DNA from: Lachnospiraceae bacterium
GTDB lineage: Bacteria > Bacillota > Clostridia > Lachnospirales > Lachnospiraceae
Reading direction: 5' to 3'
Assembly (NCBI GenBank): GCA_018056425.1
Contig: JAGPFR010000009.1
Span: 16,077 to 80,076 of the forward strand
Length of the DNA stretch: 64,000 nt
Positions 52,998-61,225 of the stretch are shown here, one piece after another (position 1 is the first letter of the stretch; the number at the start of each line of letters is the position of its first letter). The position numbers and the translations under genes were made by a program. The notes under the pieces were generated by a model, which saw nothing but the letters and a program-made list of their open reading frames with translations, did no database searches and was not told where the DNA came from.

Positions 52998-53963
52998 ATG
53001 AAAATTGTCGTATTGGAAAGAAACAGTGTAGGGCCTGATATCAGCATTGATATTTTCAGTGAACTCGGTGAAGTGACCGCATACAGAAATACGGTCAGCG
53101 TGGAGGAAGTTATCGAGAGAACGCGTGATGCGGATATAGTGGTCGCAAATAAATGTCCGATCAACAAAGAGTCTCTGGATGCATCGCCCAATGTAAAGCT
53201 TGTCTGTGAATTTGCGACAGGTTACGACAACTGCGATCTGGAATACCTGAAGGGCCGTGGCATTCCCGTGTGCAATGTTGTGGGTTATTCCACCGACATG
53301 GTTGCCCAGCATACCTTTACCCTTGCACTTGCCGTATCACAGAATCTTTCCTATTATGATGATTATGTAAAATCAGGAAAATACAGCGCCCAGGACAGAT
53401 TCTCCAATTTTGACATTGCTTTTGGCGAGTTATCCGGAAAAACGTGGGGAATCGTCGGAATGGGTAATATAGGAAGGAAGGTTGCTCAGATTGCGACCGC
53501 CTTCGGATGTAAGGTTATATTTTCTTCCGTGACCGGAAACAGCACCGTTACGGAATATGAAAAAGTAAGCAAGGACGAACTTCTTGAGAGAAGCGATTTC
53601 CTGTCACTTCATTGCCCTTTAAGTGACATTACAATGAACTATATCGATGCCGAAGCTCTTAAGAAGATGAAAAATACCGCATATCTGATCAATGTCGCAA
53701 GAGGCAGGGTTGTAAACAATCCGGATCTGTATGATGCGCTGATAAACGGTGTGATAGCGGGCGCAGGACTCGATGTTCTGGAAGATGAGCCTTTAAGGCT
53801 GACAAATCCTTTGAGTAAGATCAAGGATTCGGGAAAACTGATAATAACACCTCATCTTGCATGGGGATCCGTGGAGGCAAGGACCAGGTGCGTGCAGGGT
53901 GTGTATGATAACATAAAAGCTTTTCAGAGCGGAAAACCCGTTCATGTAGTTAACGGACTTTAA
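52998..53963 (+). CDS. D-2-hydroxyacid dehydrogenase
   Basis: The 321-residue NAD(H)-dependent enzyme has GKTWGIVGMGNIGRKVAQIA (Rossmann GxGxxG, about residue 150), catalytic Arg in INVARGRVVNN, Glu in VLEDEP and His in TPHLAWGS. It may act on hydroxypyruvate, phenylpyruvate or lactate-type substrates; the sequence does not decide. AGGATAGGAAAG at 52983-52994 gives the ribosome site. GtrA and MurG follow on the same strand. Confidence 0.9.
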   Translation: MKIVVLERNSVGPDISIDIFSELGEVTAYRNTVSVEEVIERTRDADIVVANKCPINKESLDASPNVKLVCEFATGYDNCDLEYLKGRGIPVCNVVGYSTDMVAQHTFTLALAVSQNLSYYDDYVKSGKYSAQDRFSNFDIAFGELSGKTWGIVGMGNIGRKVAQIATAFGCKVIFSSVTGNSTVTEYEKVSKDELLERSDFLSLHCPLSDITMNYIDAEALKKMKNTAYLINVARGRVVNNPDLYDALINGVIAGAGLDVLEDEPLRLTNPLSKIKDSGKLIITPHLAWGSVEARTRCVQGVYDNIKAFQSGKPVHVVNGL

Positions 53964-53988
53964 GACTTTGGTTTGAAAGGTTGGATAA

Positions 53989-54468
53989 ATGGAAGAAAGA
54001 AAGAGGAATTTTGAAGATAAGTTCAGAGACTGGCTCCGCTGGTGGCCCTGGGCACATAAACTTTTCTGTAAATATGAGGAGATATTGGTATACCTGGTAG
54101 TAGGTGTGCTGACCACGATCGTATCATGGGTTGCATGTTTTCTTGCCGAGCATTTCCTTCTTGATTCAACAGATACATTTCAGAATGCGATAATAAACAC
54201 CATCGGATGGGTTGCCGGAGTATGTTTCGGATATCCCCTTAACAGAAGCTGGGTATTCAGAAGCACCAATCCCAATGTTGCAAAAGAATTCGGTGGATTT
54301 GCCGCTTCCAGACTCTCAACCTGGTTCCTTGATATATTTATCATGTGGCTTACGGTTAATGTTCTTTCATGGAATTACTGGATCTCCAAGATCTGTATCT
54401 CCGCAGTTTTGGTAACTGTTTTGAACTACATTTTCAGCAAAGTTTTGATTTTCAGGAAAAAGAAGTAA
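53989..54468 (+). CDS. GtrA family membrane protein
   Basis: The 159-residue protein has four TM helices and the GtrA motif YLVVGVLTTIVSWV with the later YPLNRSWVF. GtrA-type flippases move lipid-linked sugars for wall-glycan or lipid decoration. Preceded by AAAGGTTGG and followed 4 bases later by murG. Confidence 0.9.
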   Translation: MEERKRNFEDKFRDWLRWWPWAHKLFCKYEEILVYLVVGVLTTIVSWVACFLAEHFLLDSTDTFQNAIINTIGWVAGVCFGYPLNRSWVFRSTNPNVAKEFGGFAASRLSTWFLDIFIMWLTVNVLSWNYWISKICISAVLVTVLNYIFSKVLIFRKKK

Positions 54469-54472
54469 GAAG

Positions 54473-55549
54473 ATGAAGAAGATCGTAATGACCGGCGGAG
54501 GAACTGCCGGACATGTTACTCCGAATATCGCACTCATGCCCGCGCTGAAAAAGATGGGATTTGAGATCAGCTACATCGGATCTTTCGACGGTATCGAAAA
54601 GAAACTGATCGAGGAGACCGGCGTAAAGTACTACGGGGTTTCTACCGGAAAGTTCCGCAGATATTTCAGTCTGAAAAATTTCACGGATCCGTTCAGGGTT
54701 CTGAAGGGAATTTCTGAAGCGCGTAAGATCCTTAAAGAGATATCCCCCGATGTCGTCTTTTCCAAGGGAGGATTTGTTGGTGTGCCGGTTGTCAAGGGAG
54801 CACGCAGACTCGGAATCCCCTGTATTATCCACGAATCGGATTATTCGGTAGGTCTTGCAAACAGGATCTGCTTTTCCGCTGCGGAAAAGATTTGCTGCGA
54901 TTTTCCCGAAACTCTTAAGAGCATTCCCGAAAAGAAGGGTGTTCTTACCGGAGCTCCCGTCAGAAAGGAACTTTCAGAGGGCAATTCCGAGAATGGTCAT
55001 ATAGTGTGCGGATTTGATTTCGAAAAGCCCGTACTTATGATCATCGGAGGAAGTCTCGGTGCCGCCGCGGTTAACGAGGCAGTAAGAGAAGCTCTTCCTG
55101 AGCTCTTAAAATCATTCTATGTGATCCATATCTGCGGCAAAGGAAAGACGGACAGTGCATTTGACGGCATAGAAGGATACAGGCAGTTTGATTATGTAGG
55201 AAGAGGACTTGCCGATCTGTTTGCTGCAGCAGATATTGTTGTCTCCAGAGCGGGGGCTAATTCGATCTTTGAACTTCTTGCTCTTAAGAAGCCCAATATT
55301 TTAATCCCGCTTCCCGGCGGAAGAGGGGATCAGCTGCTTAACGCCAGATCGTTTGAGCAGCAGGGTTACTCGATGGTCATCAGACAGGAGGATATCACCT
55401 CGGAGCTTCTGGTAACGAAGGTAAACGAGCTTTATTCTGAAAGAGAAACCTATATTTCCCAAATGGCTGAAAGCACCCAGCAGGATGCAATCAGGATAAT
55501 CACGGATCTGATTCAAAAAGCCGCGGAAAAGGCGGAAAATGCGGTATAA
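54473..55549 (+). CDS. murG: MurG, UDP-GlcNAc:lipid I GlcNAc transferase
   Basis: The 358-residue GT28 enzyme adds GlcNAc to lipid I to give lipid II at the inner face of the membrane. It has GGGTAGHVTPNIAL at the start, FSKGGFVGVPVV, IIHESDYSVGLANR (HExxxxxGxxNR), GGSLGAAAVNEAV and the UDP-GlcNAc site VVSRAGANSIFELLALKKPNILIPLP. It follows gtrA without a promoter. The usual dcw genes are not around it. Confidence 0.93.
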   Translation: MKKIVMTGGGTAGHVTPNIALMPALKKMGFEISYIGSFDGIEKKLIEETGVKYYGVSTGKFRRYFSLKNFTDPFRVLKGISEARKILKEISPDVVFSKGGFVGVPVVKGARRLGIPCIIHESDYSVGLANRICFSAAEKICCDFPETLKSIPEKKGVLTGAPVRKELSEGNSENGHIVCGFDFEKPVLMIIGGSLGAAAVNEAVREALPELLKSFYVIHICGKGKTDSAFDGIEGYRQFDYVGRGLADLFAAADIVVSRAGANSIFELLALKKPNILIPLPGGRGDQLLNARSFEQQGYSMVIRQEDITSELLVTKVNELYSERETYISQMAESTQQDAIRIITDLIQKAAEKAENAV

Positions 55550-55569
55550 AAAACATTTAAAAATTTCTG

Positions 55570-55598
55570 TTGACAAGGATGGGGTTATTGTGTAAAAT
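55570..55598 (+). promoter_or_regulatory. Promoter of tRNA-Gly
   Basis: TTGACA at 55570-55575 and TAAAAT at 55593-55598 with a 17-base spacer, 31 bases before the tRNA. Confidence 0.75.
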
Positions 55599-55628
55599 TG
55601 TCCTTGCTGTTGAAAAAACAGATAAATC

Positions 55629-55699
55629 GCAGGTGTAGTTCAGTGGTAGAACACCAGCCTTCCAAGCTGGATATGTGGGTCCGATTCCCATCACCTGCT
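55629..55699 (+). tRNA. tRNA-Gly (anticodon TCC)
   Basis: A 71-base cloverleaf: acceptor GCAGGTG/CACCTGC, D-arm GTTCAGTGGTAGAAC, anticodon arm CCAGC-CTTCCAA-GCTGG (anticodon TCC), and T-arm GGGTCCGATTCCC. The 3' CCA is not encoded. A strong promoter and terminator surround it. The neighbouring minus-strand integrase suggests its 3' end as an integration target. Confidence 0.97.
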
Positions 55700-55707
55700 C
55701 TTACAGA

Positions 55708-55741
55708 AACCTCGTAATCAAGCGGATTACGAGGTTTTTTC
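55708..55741. terminator. Terminator of tRNA-Gly, also at the integrase 3' end
   Basis: AACCTCGTAATC pairs with GATTACGAGGTT (12 bp), followed by six T's. It overlaps the last codons of the minus-strand integrase and is flanked by AAC on the other side, so it may serve both genes. Confidence 0.8.
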
Positions 55742-56962
55742 TATGTCTGAAATCTGGTTGAAACTGGTTGAAAGCCCGTAATCAAAGGCTTTATCTACTG
55801 TTTCATAGTCTTTTTGAGTAATATTTCTGCTCAAATATCTCTCTGTGGTGCGTAAGTCCGATTGTCCACCCATAATGCGTGCTCTGTTGGTATCGCTAAA
55901 ATATGCCACCTGAGTAATGAAATAAGCCCTTAATTTGTGATTTGATCTGTAGGGGATGCCTAACTCTTCACATGCCTTCTTAAGATGTTCGTTTAAGCGG
56001 TTATTGGAGATGCGGTTGCCTGCAGCATTCGGAAAAACGAGTTTTGAATCCGGACGTTCTGCACGATATCTTTGTAAAAGCATGATTGCCTCTTTGCTGA
56101 GAGGGATGGTTTTTACACCTTTATCTCCGTTTTTAATGTTTCCGCTTTCGGTATAAGCATGCGTGATAGCCATTAACCTACGGATTTCATTACAATCCAC
56201 AAATTCCAAATCGGCTATTTCACTGAATCTGAGTCCCGTATAGGCATTAAAACAAATGGCTTCATCGTAGGGACTCTTGGAATTGATCAAATGATTAACT
56301 ATTCTTTGTGTTTCTTCGTAGGTATAAGCTAATTCACCTACATTGTTTTCCGGTATGGCTTTGACGGATGATACTGTTATCCCGTTTGCGATGTTGTAGG
56401 GGATAATATCATGCACCGTAGCGTACTCAAAAATCCAGTTGATTATGCTTTTGATGTCGCATATTCTTTTCCTGGTGAGCTTATCTTTGAAGGAAATAAA
56501 GAATAATTCGATATCGGAAGCTTTTATGTCCTTTAGCGGCATTTTCTCAAAATCGGTTCCTTTGATAAAGGAATCATATGTGTACTGATTTCTTGTCTTG
56601 GTTTTACTGGTATTGCCTTTTTTTGCTATGTGCCAGTCAAGGGCTTCAGTGAAAATAGACTGTATTGTCGCAGTATCTGTTAATGTTTTACCTGAATAAT
56701 GACAAAACAGTTTCTCATACAGTTCCTCAAGACTCTTTGCATACACTTTCTCGGTACTGCTGATACGTGTAGCAAAATGAGTGATCCCTTTTTTCTCATA
56801 GGTACTGATTTTGTACTTATGCACCTGGTTTATGTAGTTTTCAAGGTTCGATTTTCTCATTGCGCTTAATTGTGCGCGGTAGCCATCGTTTATGTTAGAT
56901 GAATTGAGCACTACCGTCAACGAGTTAATCGTAGAGATATCATCGTTGTATTTAGTTTTCAT
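55727..56962 (-). CDS. Site-specific tyrosine recombinase (integrase)
   Basis: The 411-residue recombinase has a SAM-like core-binding domain (about 90-185) and a catalytic domain with Arg245 (YTGLRFSEIADL), Lys284 (KGVKTIPLS), His342/Arg345 (NHKLRAY) and nucleophile Tyr376 (RTTERYLSR). The usual second His of the HxxR-Y family is replaced (MGGQSD in place of LGH). It has a good GGAGG ribosome site. It ends at the tRNA-Gly terminator, the usual position for element-encoded integrases, and is the left-end marker of the island. Confidence 0.93.
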   Translation of the reverse strand: MKTKYNDDISTINSLTVVLNSSNINDGYRAQLSAMRKSNLENYINQVHKYKISTYEKKGITHFATRISSTEKVYAKSLEELYEKLFCHYSGKTLTDTATIQSIFTEALDWHIAKKGNTSKTKTRNQYTYDSFIKGTDFEKMPLKDIKASDIELFFISFKDKLTRKRICDIKSIINWIFEYATVHDIIPYNIANGITVSSVKAIPENNVGELAYTYEETQRIVNHLINSKSPYDEAICFNAYTGLRFSEIADLEFVDCNEIRRLMAITHAYTESGNIKNGDKGVKTIPLSKEAIMLLQRYRAERPDSKLVFPNAAGNRISNNRLNEHLKKACEELGIPYRSNHKLRAYFITQVAYFSDTNRARIMGGQSDLRTTERYLSRNITQKDYETVDKAFDYGLSTSFNQISDIEKTS

Positions 56963-57021
56963 GATACCTCCTTCCTTGGTGACTAAAGGTGATTAAAGGG
57001 AAAATAAAGGCCCCGAGGCCT

Positions 57022-57180
57022 TTAGGTTGTTACACCGGGTCTTCGGGGCGTTTGGGATTCGACTATTGTCTTTTTTACTGCTTCATACGGTGTAAGGTCG
57101 ACGTTTCCGTATGCGTTTTTCCGATGGAGCATTTCCATCTTGAGCTTGTGATTAGCCCTCTGACGTTTTCGATTTTTCAT
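57022..57180 (-). CDS. Small basic protein upstream of the integrase
   Basis: A 52-residue protein with a strong AAGGAGG site. It is basic at the start (KNRKRQRANHKLKMEMLHRK) and has DLTPYEAVKKTIVES further on. Size, charge and position between repressor region and integrase fit an excisionase or directionality factor, but I see no clear helix-turn-helix. The frame stays open upstream to 57279, but the 57180 ATG has the only convincing ribosome site. Confidence 0.6.
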   Translation of the reverse strand: MKNRKRQRANHKLKMEMLHRKNAYGNVDLTPYEAVKKTIVESQTPRRPGVTT

Positions 57181-57304
57181 TTTGACCTCCTTTCTTGATG
57201 GTGACGTTAATAAACTTCCTAATACAGCAGACATCTGGGTAATCCAGGTAACACCGGGCCTGACAAAACGGCCATCCATTTATTTAATTGATAATATGGT
57301 GATT

Positions 57305-57317
57305 TACAATTATTGTA
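57305..57317. promoter_or_regulatory. Palindromic operator copy 1
   Basis: TACAATTATTGTA, a perfect 6-bp inverted repeat around a central T. It recurs exactly at 57412-57424. Confidence 0.5.
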
Positions 57318-57409
57318 CATGGACAGCCATTATATTATCATCCATTAAATTATTTGTAAATAGAGAATATACAAAAAGTGTAAATTTATTTTTTTTATCA
57401 TTTTAGAAT

Positions 57410-57439
57410 TTTACAATTATTGTATTATAGTGCTAAAAT
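57410..57439 (+). promoter_or_regulatory. Repressor promoter with overlapping operator copy 2
   Basis: TTTACA (57410-57415) and TAAAAT (57434-57439) with an 18-base spacer; the palindrome TACAATTATTGTA (57412-57424) covers the -35 region. A weaker relative TACAAAAAGTGTA is at 57370-57382. Confidence 0.5.
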
Positions 57440-57478
57440 AGCACTGGTTTATACAGTTGGTTCAAAGGAGTATCTATA

Positions 57479-57958
57479 ATGGGAGATGGCCAGAATTTAA
57501 AGAGGGTTCTTGAAGAAAAGGGATCCAATATTAGAAAAATTTCAAAGATTACCGGTATAACAGCGTCCACTCTTTATAATATCGTCCAAAAAGACGGAAA
57601 TCTTCGATATGACTGGGCACTTAGGATAGCTAACGTTTTAGATATTGAGCCGGAAGAAATATGCGAGAATTCTCCGTTTTCTGGCGCGTTGACTAAAGAG
57701 GACGTATATCCTACAGTAAGGGACCCTAAAGGATTTTTAGATAATATGAGGGTGAAAGGTTATCTAGAAGGATCGCTAACTCCCCTTCTGAAACTTTATG
57801 GTCCTACAGCTATGCCGGATGTGGATAAACTTCTTACTGATTTTTATCAGTTGGATGATGAGGCGAGATCTGAAGTAATACAATTTCTTAATATGAAAAA
57901 GAAAACTCATAAGGATCAAGATAGGGTGAAGGATGTAAAAAATATACCTGGATGGTAA
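57479..57958 (+). CDS. HTH (Xre/Cro-CI) transcriptional regulator
   Basis: This 159-residue protein has an N-terminal helix-turn-helix of the Cro/CI type (LKRVLEEKGSNIRKISKITGITASTLYNIVQ) and a C-terminal helical region. AAGGAG at 57465-57470 precedes the ATG. It sits in a phage-repressor-like position opposite the integrase, and the palindromes 5' of it are candidate operators. It probably controls integrase and its own transcription. Confidence 0.88.
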   Translation: MGDGQNLKRVLEEKGSNIRKISKITGITASTLYNIVQKDGNLRYDWALRIANVLDIEPEEICENSPFSGALTKEDVYPTVRDPKGFLDNMRVKGYLEGSLTPLLKLYGPTAMPDVDKLLTDFYQLDDEARSEVIQFLNMKKKTHKDQDRVKDVKNIPGW

Positions 57959-58101
57959 TTATGCTTGATTGATACATAAAAAATTAGATTATCCTACCAA
58001 CATATTCTCTATTCATGTTATAGTATATTTGATAGGACTTTGTTTTTTTGGATAAGTTTCAAAAATTTTTAACTATTTAATGTGATAGTTAGGGCATTAT
58101 T
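57959..58101. other. AT-rich intergenic region before the three-gene cassette
   Basis: A 143-base AT-rich stretch with many A and T runs. A possible -10 (TATAGT near 58020) is visible but no convincing -35, so promoter placement is uncertain. I see no RNA gene or repeat. Confidence 0.3.
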
Positions 58102-58863
58102 ATGAAAATTAATAACAGTTCATTTACACTCTATTTTCCTGAAAATAAAAATATTCGTGAGAATATTTTTATTTTGGAGCAGCATTTTGTTGATTTCCAA
58201 CATCCGTTTACATTGGTTACGCTTCCTTTGGATGCGCCACCTGAAATACCTAGAATTCTCGCTACTACAAAAAATGGTCATTCTAGATTAACGATTTGTG
58301 GAAACAGTGTTCAACTTATGACTCGTTATGACAATGATTATATCCATAGTATAAAAAAATGTTTGAACTATACGATTGATAAAATTCAGAAGATTATTGA
58401 GTATATGCCGTTAATTACTGGAGTTCCTGAAGGTATACATAAATGCTATTATTCAGGATTGTCTATGGATTTAGCATATACAAAAGAAGATGGAATTGAG
58501 AATCCGATTGAATATATAAAAAAAATCCATATAAAAGATAATATTTCATTACAGATAGATGAGATGCAATATAGATTGGCGTTAGTGATTGATAGTCAGT
58601 ACTATGTAAATATTATTCTTCAAAATCAGAAAACGTTTAATGGCGTTCCGGATGAACGGGGATCTTTAGCTGGACTAGAAAAAAAAGAAGATACTTTGTT
58701 AGTATCATTGGATATTAATGATAGATATGCATTTAATAATACGATGAGTTATTCGTCTAGTAAGGAAAGTATGATGCAATTGGCAACAATAATGGAGCAA
58801 TTTGTAGAGAATTATCTACCTGCTTTCATCAATACTGGAGAAATTGTATATGGTACAGAGTAA
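58102..58863 (+). CDS. TIGR04255-like hypothetical protein (cassette gene 1)
   Basis: This 253-residue cytoplasmic protein has an N-terminal PEIPRILATTKNGHSRLTICGNSVQLM region that reminds me of TIGR04255-type proteins, which are found beside phage-defence and mobile genes, though I cannot confirm membership. It is Ile/Asn-rich with low-GC codon use. Its end overlaps the next gene by 20 bases in another frame, so the three cassette genes are translationally coupled. Confidence 0.6.
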   Translation: MKINNSSFTLYFPENKNIRENIFILEQHFVDFQHPFTLVTLPLDAPPEIPRILATTKNGHSRLTICGNSVQLMTRYDNDYIHSIKKCLNYTIDKIQKIIEYMPLITGVPEGIHKCYYSGLSMDLAYTKEDGIENPIEYIKKIHIKDNISLQIDEMQYRLALVIDSQYYVNIILQNQKTFNGVPDERGSLAGLEKKEDTLLVSLDINDRYAFNNTMSYSSSKESMMQLATIMEQFVENYLPAFINTGEIVYGTE

Positions 58864-59179
58864 TGCATTAACGGTTCCTTTTTTTGTAGCCCTGGCTAGT
58901 ACTAGTCTGTGTTTATCACAACCAATAATTCAGAATAATAAAGTGTCAAGTGTTTTGGAGGAAGATGTGTATCGTACTACAACACTAGGACAATATTCAG
59001 TTTTGTTTAGCAATCCTAGTTACTCAAAAAGTTTTCGCGAGCAAGCTTTAGAATTGTTTGGAGAGCAAAGTGATTTGACAGTAGCGGAGAGAAAAGCTAG
59101 AAATGACAGTTTACGTAAAATATCCAAAAGTGTGGGATTGAATGTATTTGATATGTATAAGATGAGAAATACTATATGA
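58844..59179 (+). CDS. Small protein with hydrophobic N-terminus (cassette gene 2)
   Basis: About 109-111 residues: start TTG 58844 or ATG 58850. Residues 7-27 (ALTVPFFVALASTSLCLSQPI) are hydrophobic and may be a signal anchor or TM helix; the rest is polar with a C-terminal helical part (LTVAERKARNDSLRKISKSVGLN). It overlaps both neighbours (20 bases and ATGA), marking an obligate unit. No family recognised. Confidence 0.55.
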   Translation: MYMVQSNALTVPFFVALASTSLCLSQPIIQNNKVSSVLEEDVYRTTTLGQYSVLFSNPSYSKSFREQALELFGEQSDLTVAERKARNDSLRKISKSVGLNVFDMYKMRNTI

Positions 59180-59745
59180 TTCCAGAATTTATTGATTTTT
59201 GTAAAGAATTATTTCCAAACATAGATCCTTACACAGCGGAACAAGCTAAATTGGTAATGGATCAGTTTGAAAAAAATGATGTTCCCAAATTGGCAAGGTA
59301 TACAGAACAGTTTGATTTATTGCAGGGAGATATTTTTTCCGAAATACCGTTTGTATATATCAATGATGATGGAGAAGTCCAAACATTTTTTTCAAAGGCT
59401 GAATTGTTATCTAATACTTGTGATGCTTCAAGGGATGACGAATTGTTGTTTGCTGCGATAAGACCTATTGAGGGATATTCAGATAATAAGGATTCTATAA
59501 CAGCAATAAAACATAATAAACGATATTCGTTATTTTATATTCCGGATATTCCGATGGAAAACTATTGCGTGGATTTTGAGTTGATTACATCCATTTCACG
59601 TAAAGTCTTCAATGAGTTATGTAATAAGGGAAATGTTAATAGAATAGCAACACTGACATCAGTTGGGTATTATATGTTGATATCTAAATTAACTGTATTT
59701 TTTCTTCGACCAGAAGATGTTGAAACCAATTGTTGCCGAGAATGA
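59176..59745 (+). CDS. Hypothetical protein with SH3-like/PemK-like core (cassette gene 3)
   Basis: This 189-residue protein overlaps the previous stop by ATGA. The segment LLQGDIFSEIPFVYINDDGE and ELLSNTCDASRDDELLFAAIRPIE has the GDI...(L)SxxCD pattern of SH3-barrel proteins like PemK/MazF toxins and related small-molecule or RNA-binding families. The C-terminal part (VGYYMLISKLTVFFLRPED) is hydrophobic but too short for firm membrane assignment. It could be a toxin or effector; that is inference. Confidence 0.55.
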   Translation: MIPEFIDFCKELFPNIDPYTAEQAKLVMDQFEKNDVPKLARYTEQFDLLQGDIFSEIPFVYINDDGEVQTFFSKAELLSNTCDASRDDELLFAAIRPIEGYSDNKDSITAIKHNKRYSLFYIPDIPMENYCVDFELITSISRKVFNELCNKGNVNRIATLTSVGYYMLISKLTVFFLRPEDVETNCCRE

Positions 59746-59813
59746 TTATTTTTTTTGATTTGCTTATTAAGTAGCACGGTTTAATTTGCTTGTCGGTTGT
59801 TTATACCGTTGAG

Positions 59814-60680
59814 TTAGGTTTTAGCCCTTTTTATGATTTCAATATCCTTATTTGTCAATGGCTTCTGAGAGAAGATATATTTTTTCGCATATACCGCCAC
59901 GTCGTGGTGGATGCTTTCTGCCTGACTACTCGTCAACTCAAAAAAACAGTTTCTTGCTTGTGGAGGACAAACTTCAGGTGGGAACAAATATAAAACCATT
60001 TTAGAGGTAAGTGGGAACATAACAGCTTTAGGCTGTAATTCCGGATCATCTTTTGAAGGCCATTCGACAACAGGATTGTCGGATGTGAATATAATATTAT
60101 CGTTAGTAATTCCAATTTGAAATTCCATTCCACTATATTTTTTTAGTGCAGATCTTATAATTGTGTTCTCGTCCCATTTTTCGTTGATGCCCAATGGGAG
60201 AAGATTTAATAGTGTGAAGTTCCTGGCATCGTTTTCACTTATATCAGGAAATCTTTCTTTAAGGTATTTTTCCCCGACTTCTATAGTGCTCGGTCCGCGA
60301 AAGTTTAACATAGTGATTAGTATAGTTAATAGTTCTTTATCCTCGCTTGAAAGTATATTTATGTGGTTTAGATTTTTTTCATCTTCGGATTTAACAGTAA
60401 TTGACCTGATTACAGCACCAATATGTGTCTCAATTCTTCCAAAGGCATTTTCAATCATATTTCTGGCGATAATCTGTCCGTTTTCATCTCTGAGTTCATA
60501 TAAATTCTTCTTTTGACATATGTCACTAATAGTATTTTTGTGTGGAATTTGACTCATTTTCTTTAGATCAAATACCCAAATGGGCGGATTATCTGTAGAA
60601 AAACTATTCTCAGCAAATCTTTTTAAGTATGTTTTAGGGATGTAGTGTTCAGCTTTTGTATAATTCACTTTGGTAGTCAT
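59814..60680 (-). CDS. DUF4238 domain-containing protein
   Basis: The 288-residue protein has the DUF4238 opening (AEHYIPKTYLKRFAE) and the later FTSDNPVVEWPS element. DUF4238 proteins are cytoplasmic, recurrent on mobile elements and defence islands, with no known activity. It is convergent with the three-gene cassette, separated by 68 bases, and preceded on its own strand by GGGCGAAATGACT with a weak ribosome site. Its low GC matches the island. Confidence 0.85.
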   Translation of the reverse strand: MTTKVNYTKAEHYIPKTYLKRFAENSFSTDNPPIWVFDLKKMSQIPHKNTISDICQKKNLYELRDENGQIIARNMIENAFGRIETHIGAVIRSITVKSEDEKNLNHINILSSEDKELLTILITMLNFRGPSTIEVGEKYLKERFPDISENDARNFTLLNLLPLGINEKWDENTIIRSALKKYSGMEFQIGITNDNIIFTSDNPVVEWPSKDDPELQPKAVMFPLTSKMVLYLFPPEVCPPQARNCFFELTSSQAESIHHDVAVYAKKYIFSQKPLTNKDIEIIKRAKT

Positions 60681-60845
60681 TTCGCCCTTTGATTATTCTG
60701 CAGCAAAAGCCTTATATCATAAATATATTTTTGTATCGGGAATCAATGATTTTATGGTGATATTGCTCCTACGTCTATAATATCTTGTTTTCCCTTTGCG
60801 GGACATGCTGTAATTCATTTATCTATCTGCTATTTTGCAATGAAA

Positions 60846-60980
60846 TCATTCGTCTTCCATGTCATAGTAAGTGACCGGATTATATTCGGGTGCCGCATTG
60901 GGGACCGAATTATCTCTTGTGGCATATAGGAACCGGAATCTTATTCCTATACAGACCCCAACGATCTCCCCCAACGACAG
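60846..60980 (-). pseudogene. Possible C-terminal remnant of a mobile-element protein
   Basis: A minus-strand frame of 44 codons ending at TGA 60848-60846 reads like a natural C-terminus (ATRDNSVPNAAPEYNPVTYY then DMEDE) but has no start codon and no ribosome site. It runs upstream into the CCCCAACGA repeats. It could be chance. Confidence 0.25.
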
Positions 60981-61156
60981 ACCCCAAAGTTATACCCCAA
61001 CGAAGAGACCCCCAAAAACTTTGATTACCCCTTTTTTGCCGAAAACTTACAAGTAATGACTCCGATACTGCCACCAATATAAATCATGGATTATAGATGT
61101 GGGAAAATAGGAATGTTCATCATAAGAGTTGAAGATTTGAAACTCATATGATAGAA

Positions 61157-61186
61157 TTGAAACATCGAAAATAGGGGTAGTATACT
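61157..61186 (+). promoter_or_regulatory. Promoter of the DprA-like/PRTase pair
   Basis: TTGAAA at 61157-61162 and TATACT at 61181-61186 with an 18-base spacer, about 40 bases before the ATG at 61226. Confidence 0.55.
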
Positions 61187-61225
61187 CTTTGGGCTTGAGT
61201 TTTCTGTGTTGGAAGGAAGGAATAA

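Larger units (their letters stand above)
60681..61225. other. Decayed intergenic stretch with repeated CCCCAACGA and GACCGGA motifs
   Basis: Between the DUF4238 and DprA-like genes lies about 545 bases without a supported gene. It holds three copies of CCCCAACGA and two further CCCCA units between 60956 and 61012, and three related GACCGRA-type units (about 60873, 60902, 60930), as seen at ends of IS21-type or similar elements. A minus-strand frame at 60846-60980 encodes protein-like residues ending NPVTYYDMEDE. I read this as remains of a lost mobile element. The DprA promoter lies at 61157-61186. Confidence 0.4.

Noticed and set aside
55775-55800. CGTAATCAA match between the tRNA terminator and the integrase coding end as an att repeat
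   Set aside because: Only nine to ten bases match, both are within the integrase 3' region, and the spacing does not fit an element boundary.
57181-57279. Longer form of the small minus-strand gene
   Set aside because: The added residues have no ribosome site and overlap the promoter/operator region; the ATG at 57180 has AAGGAGG.
60871-61056. 61-codon plus-strand open frame in the decayed stretch
   Set aside because: It is Thr/Pro-rich, crosses the CCCCAACGA repeats, has no ribosome site and resembles no protein.
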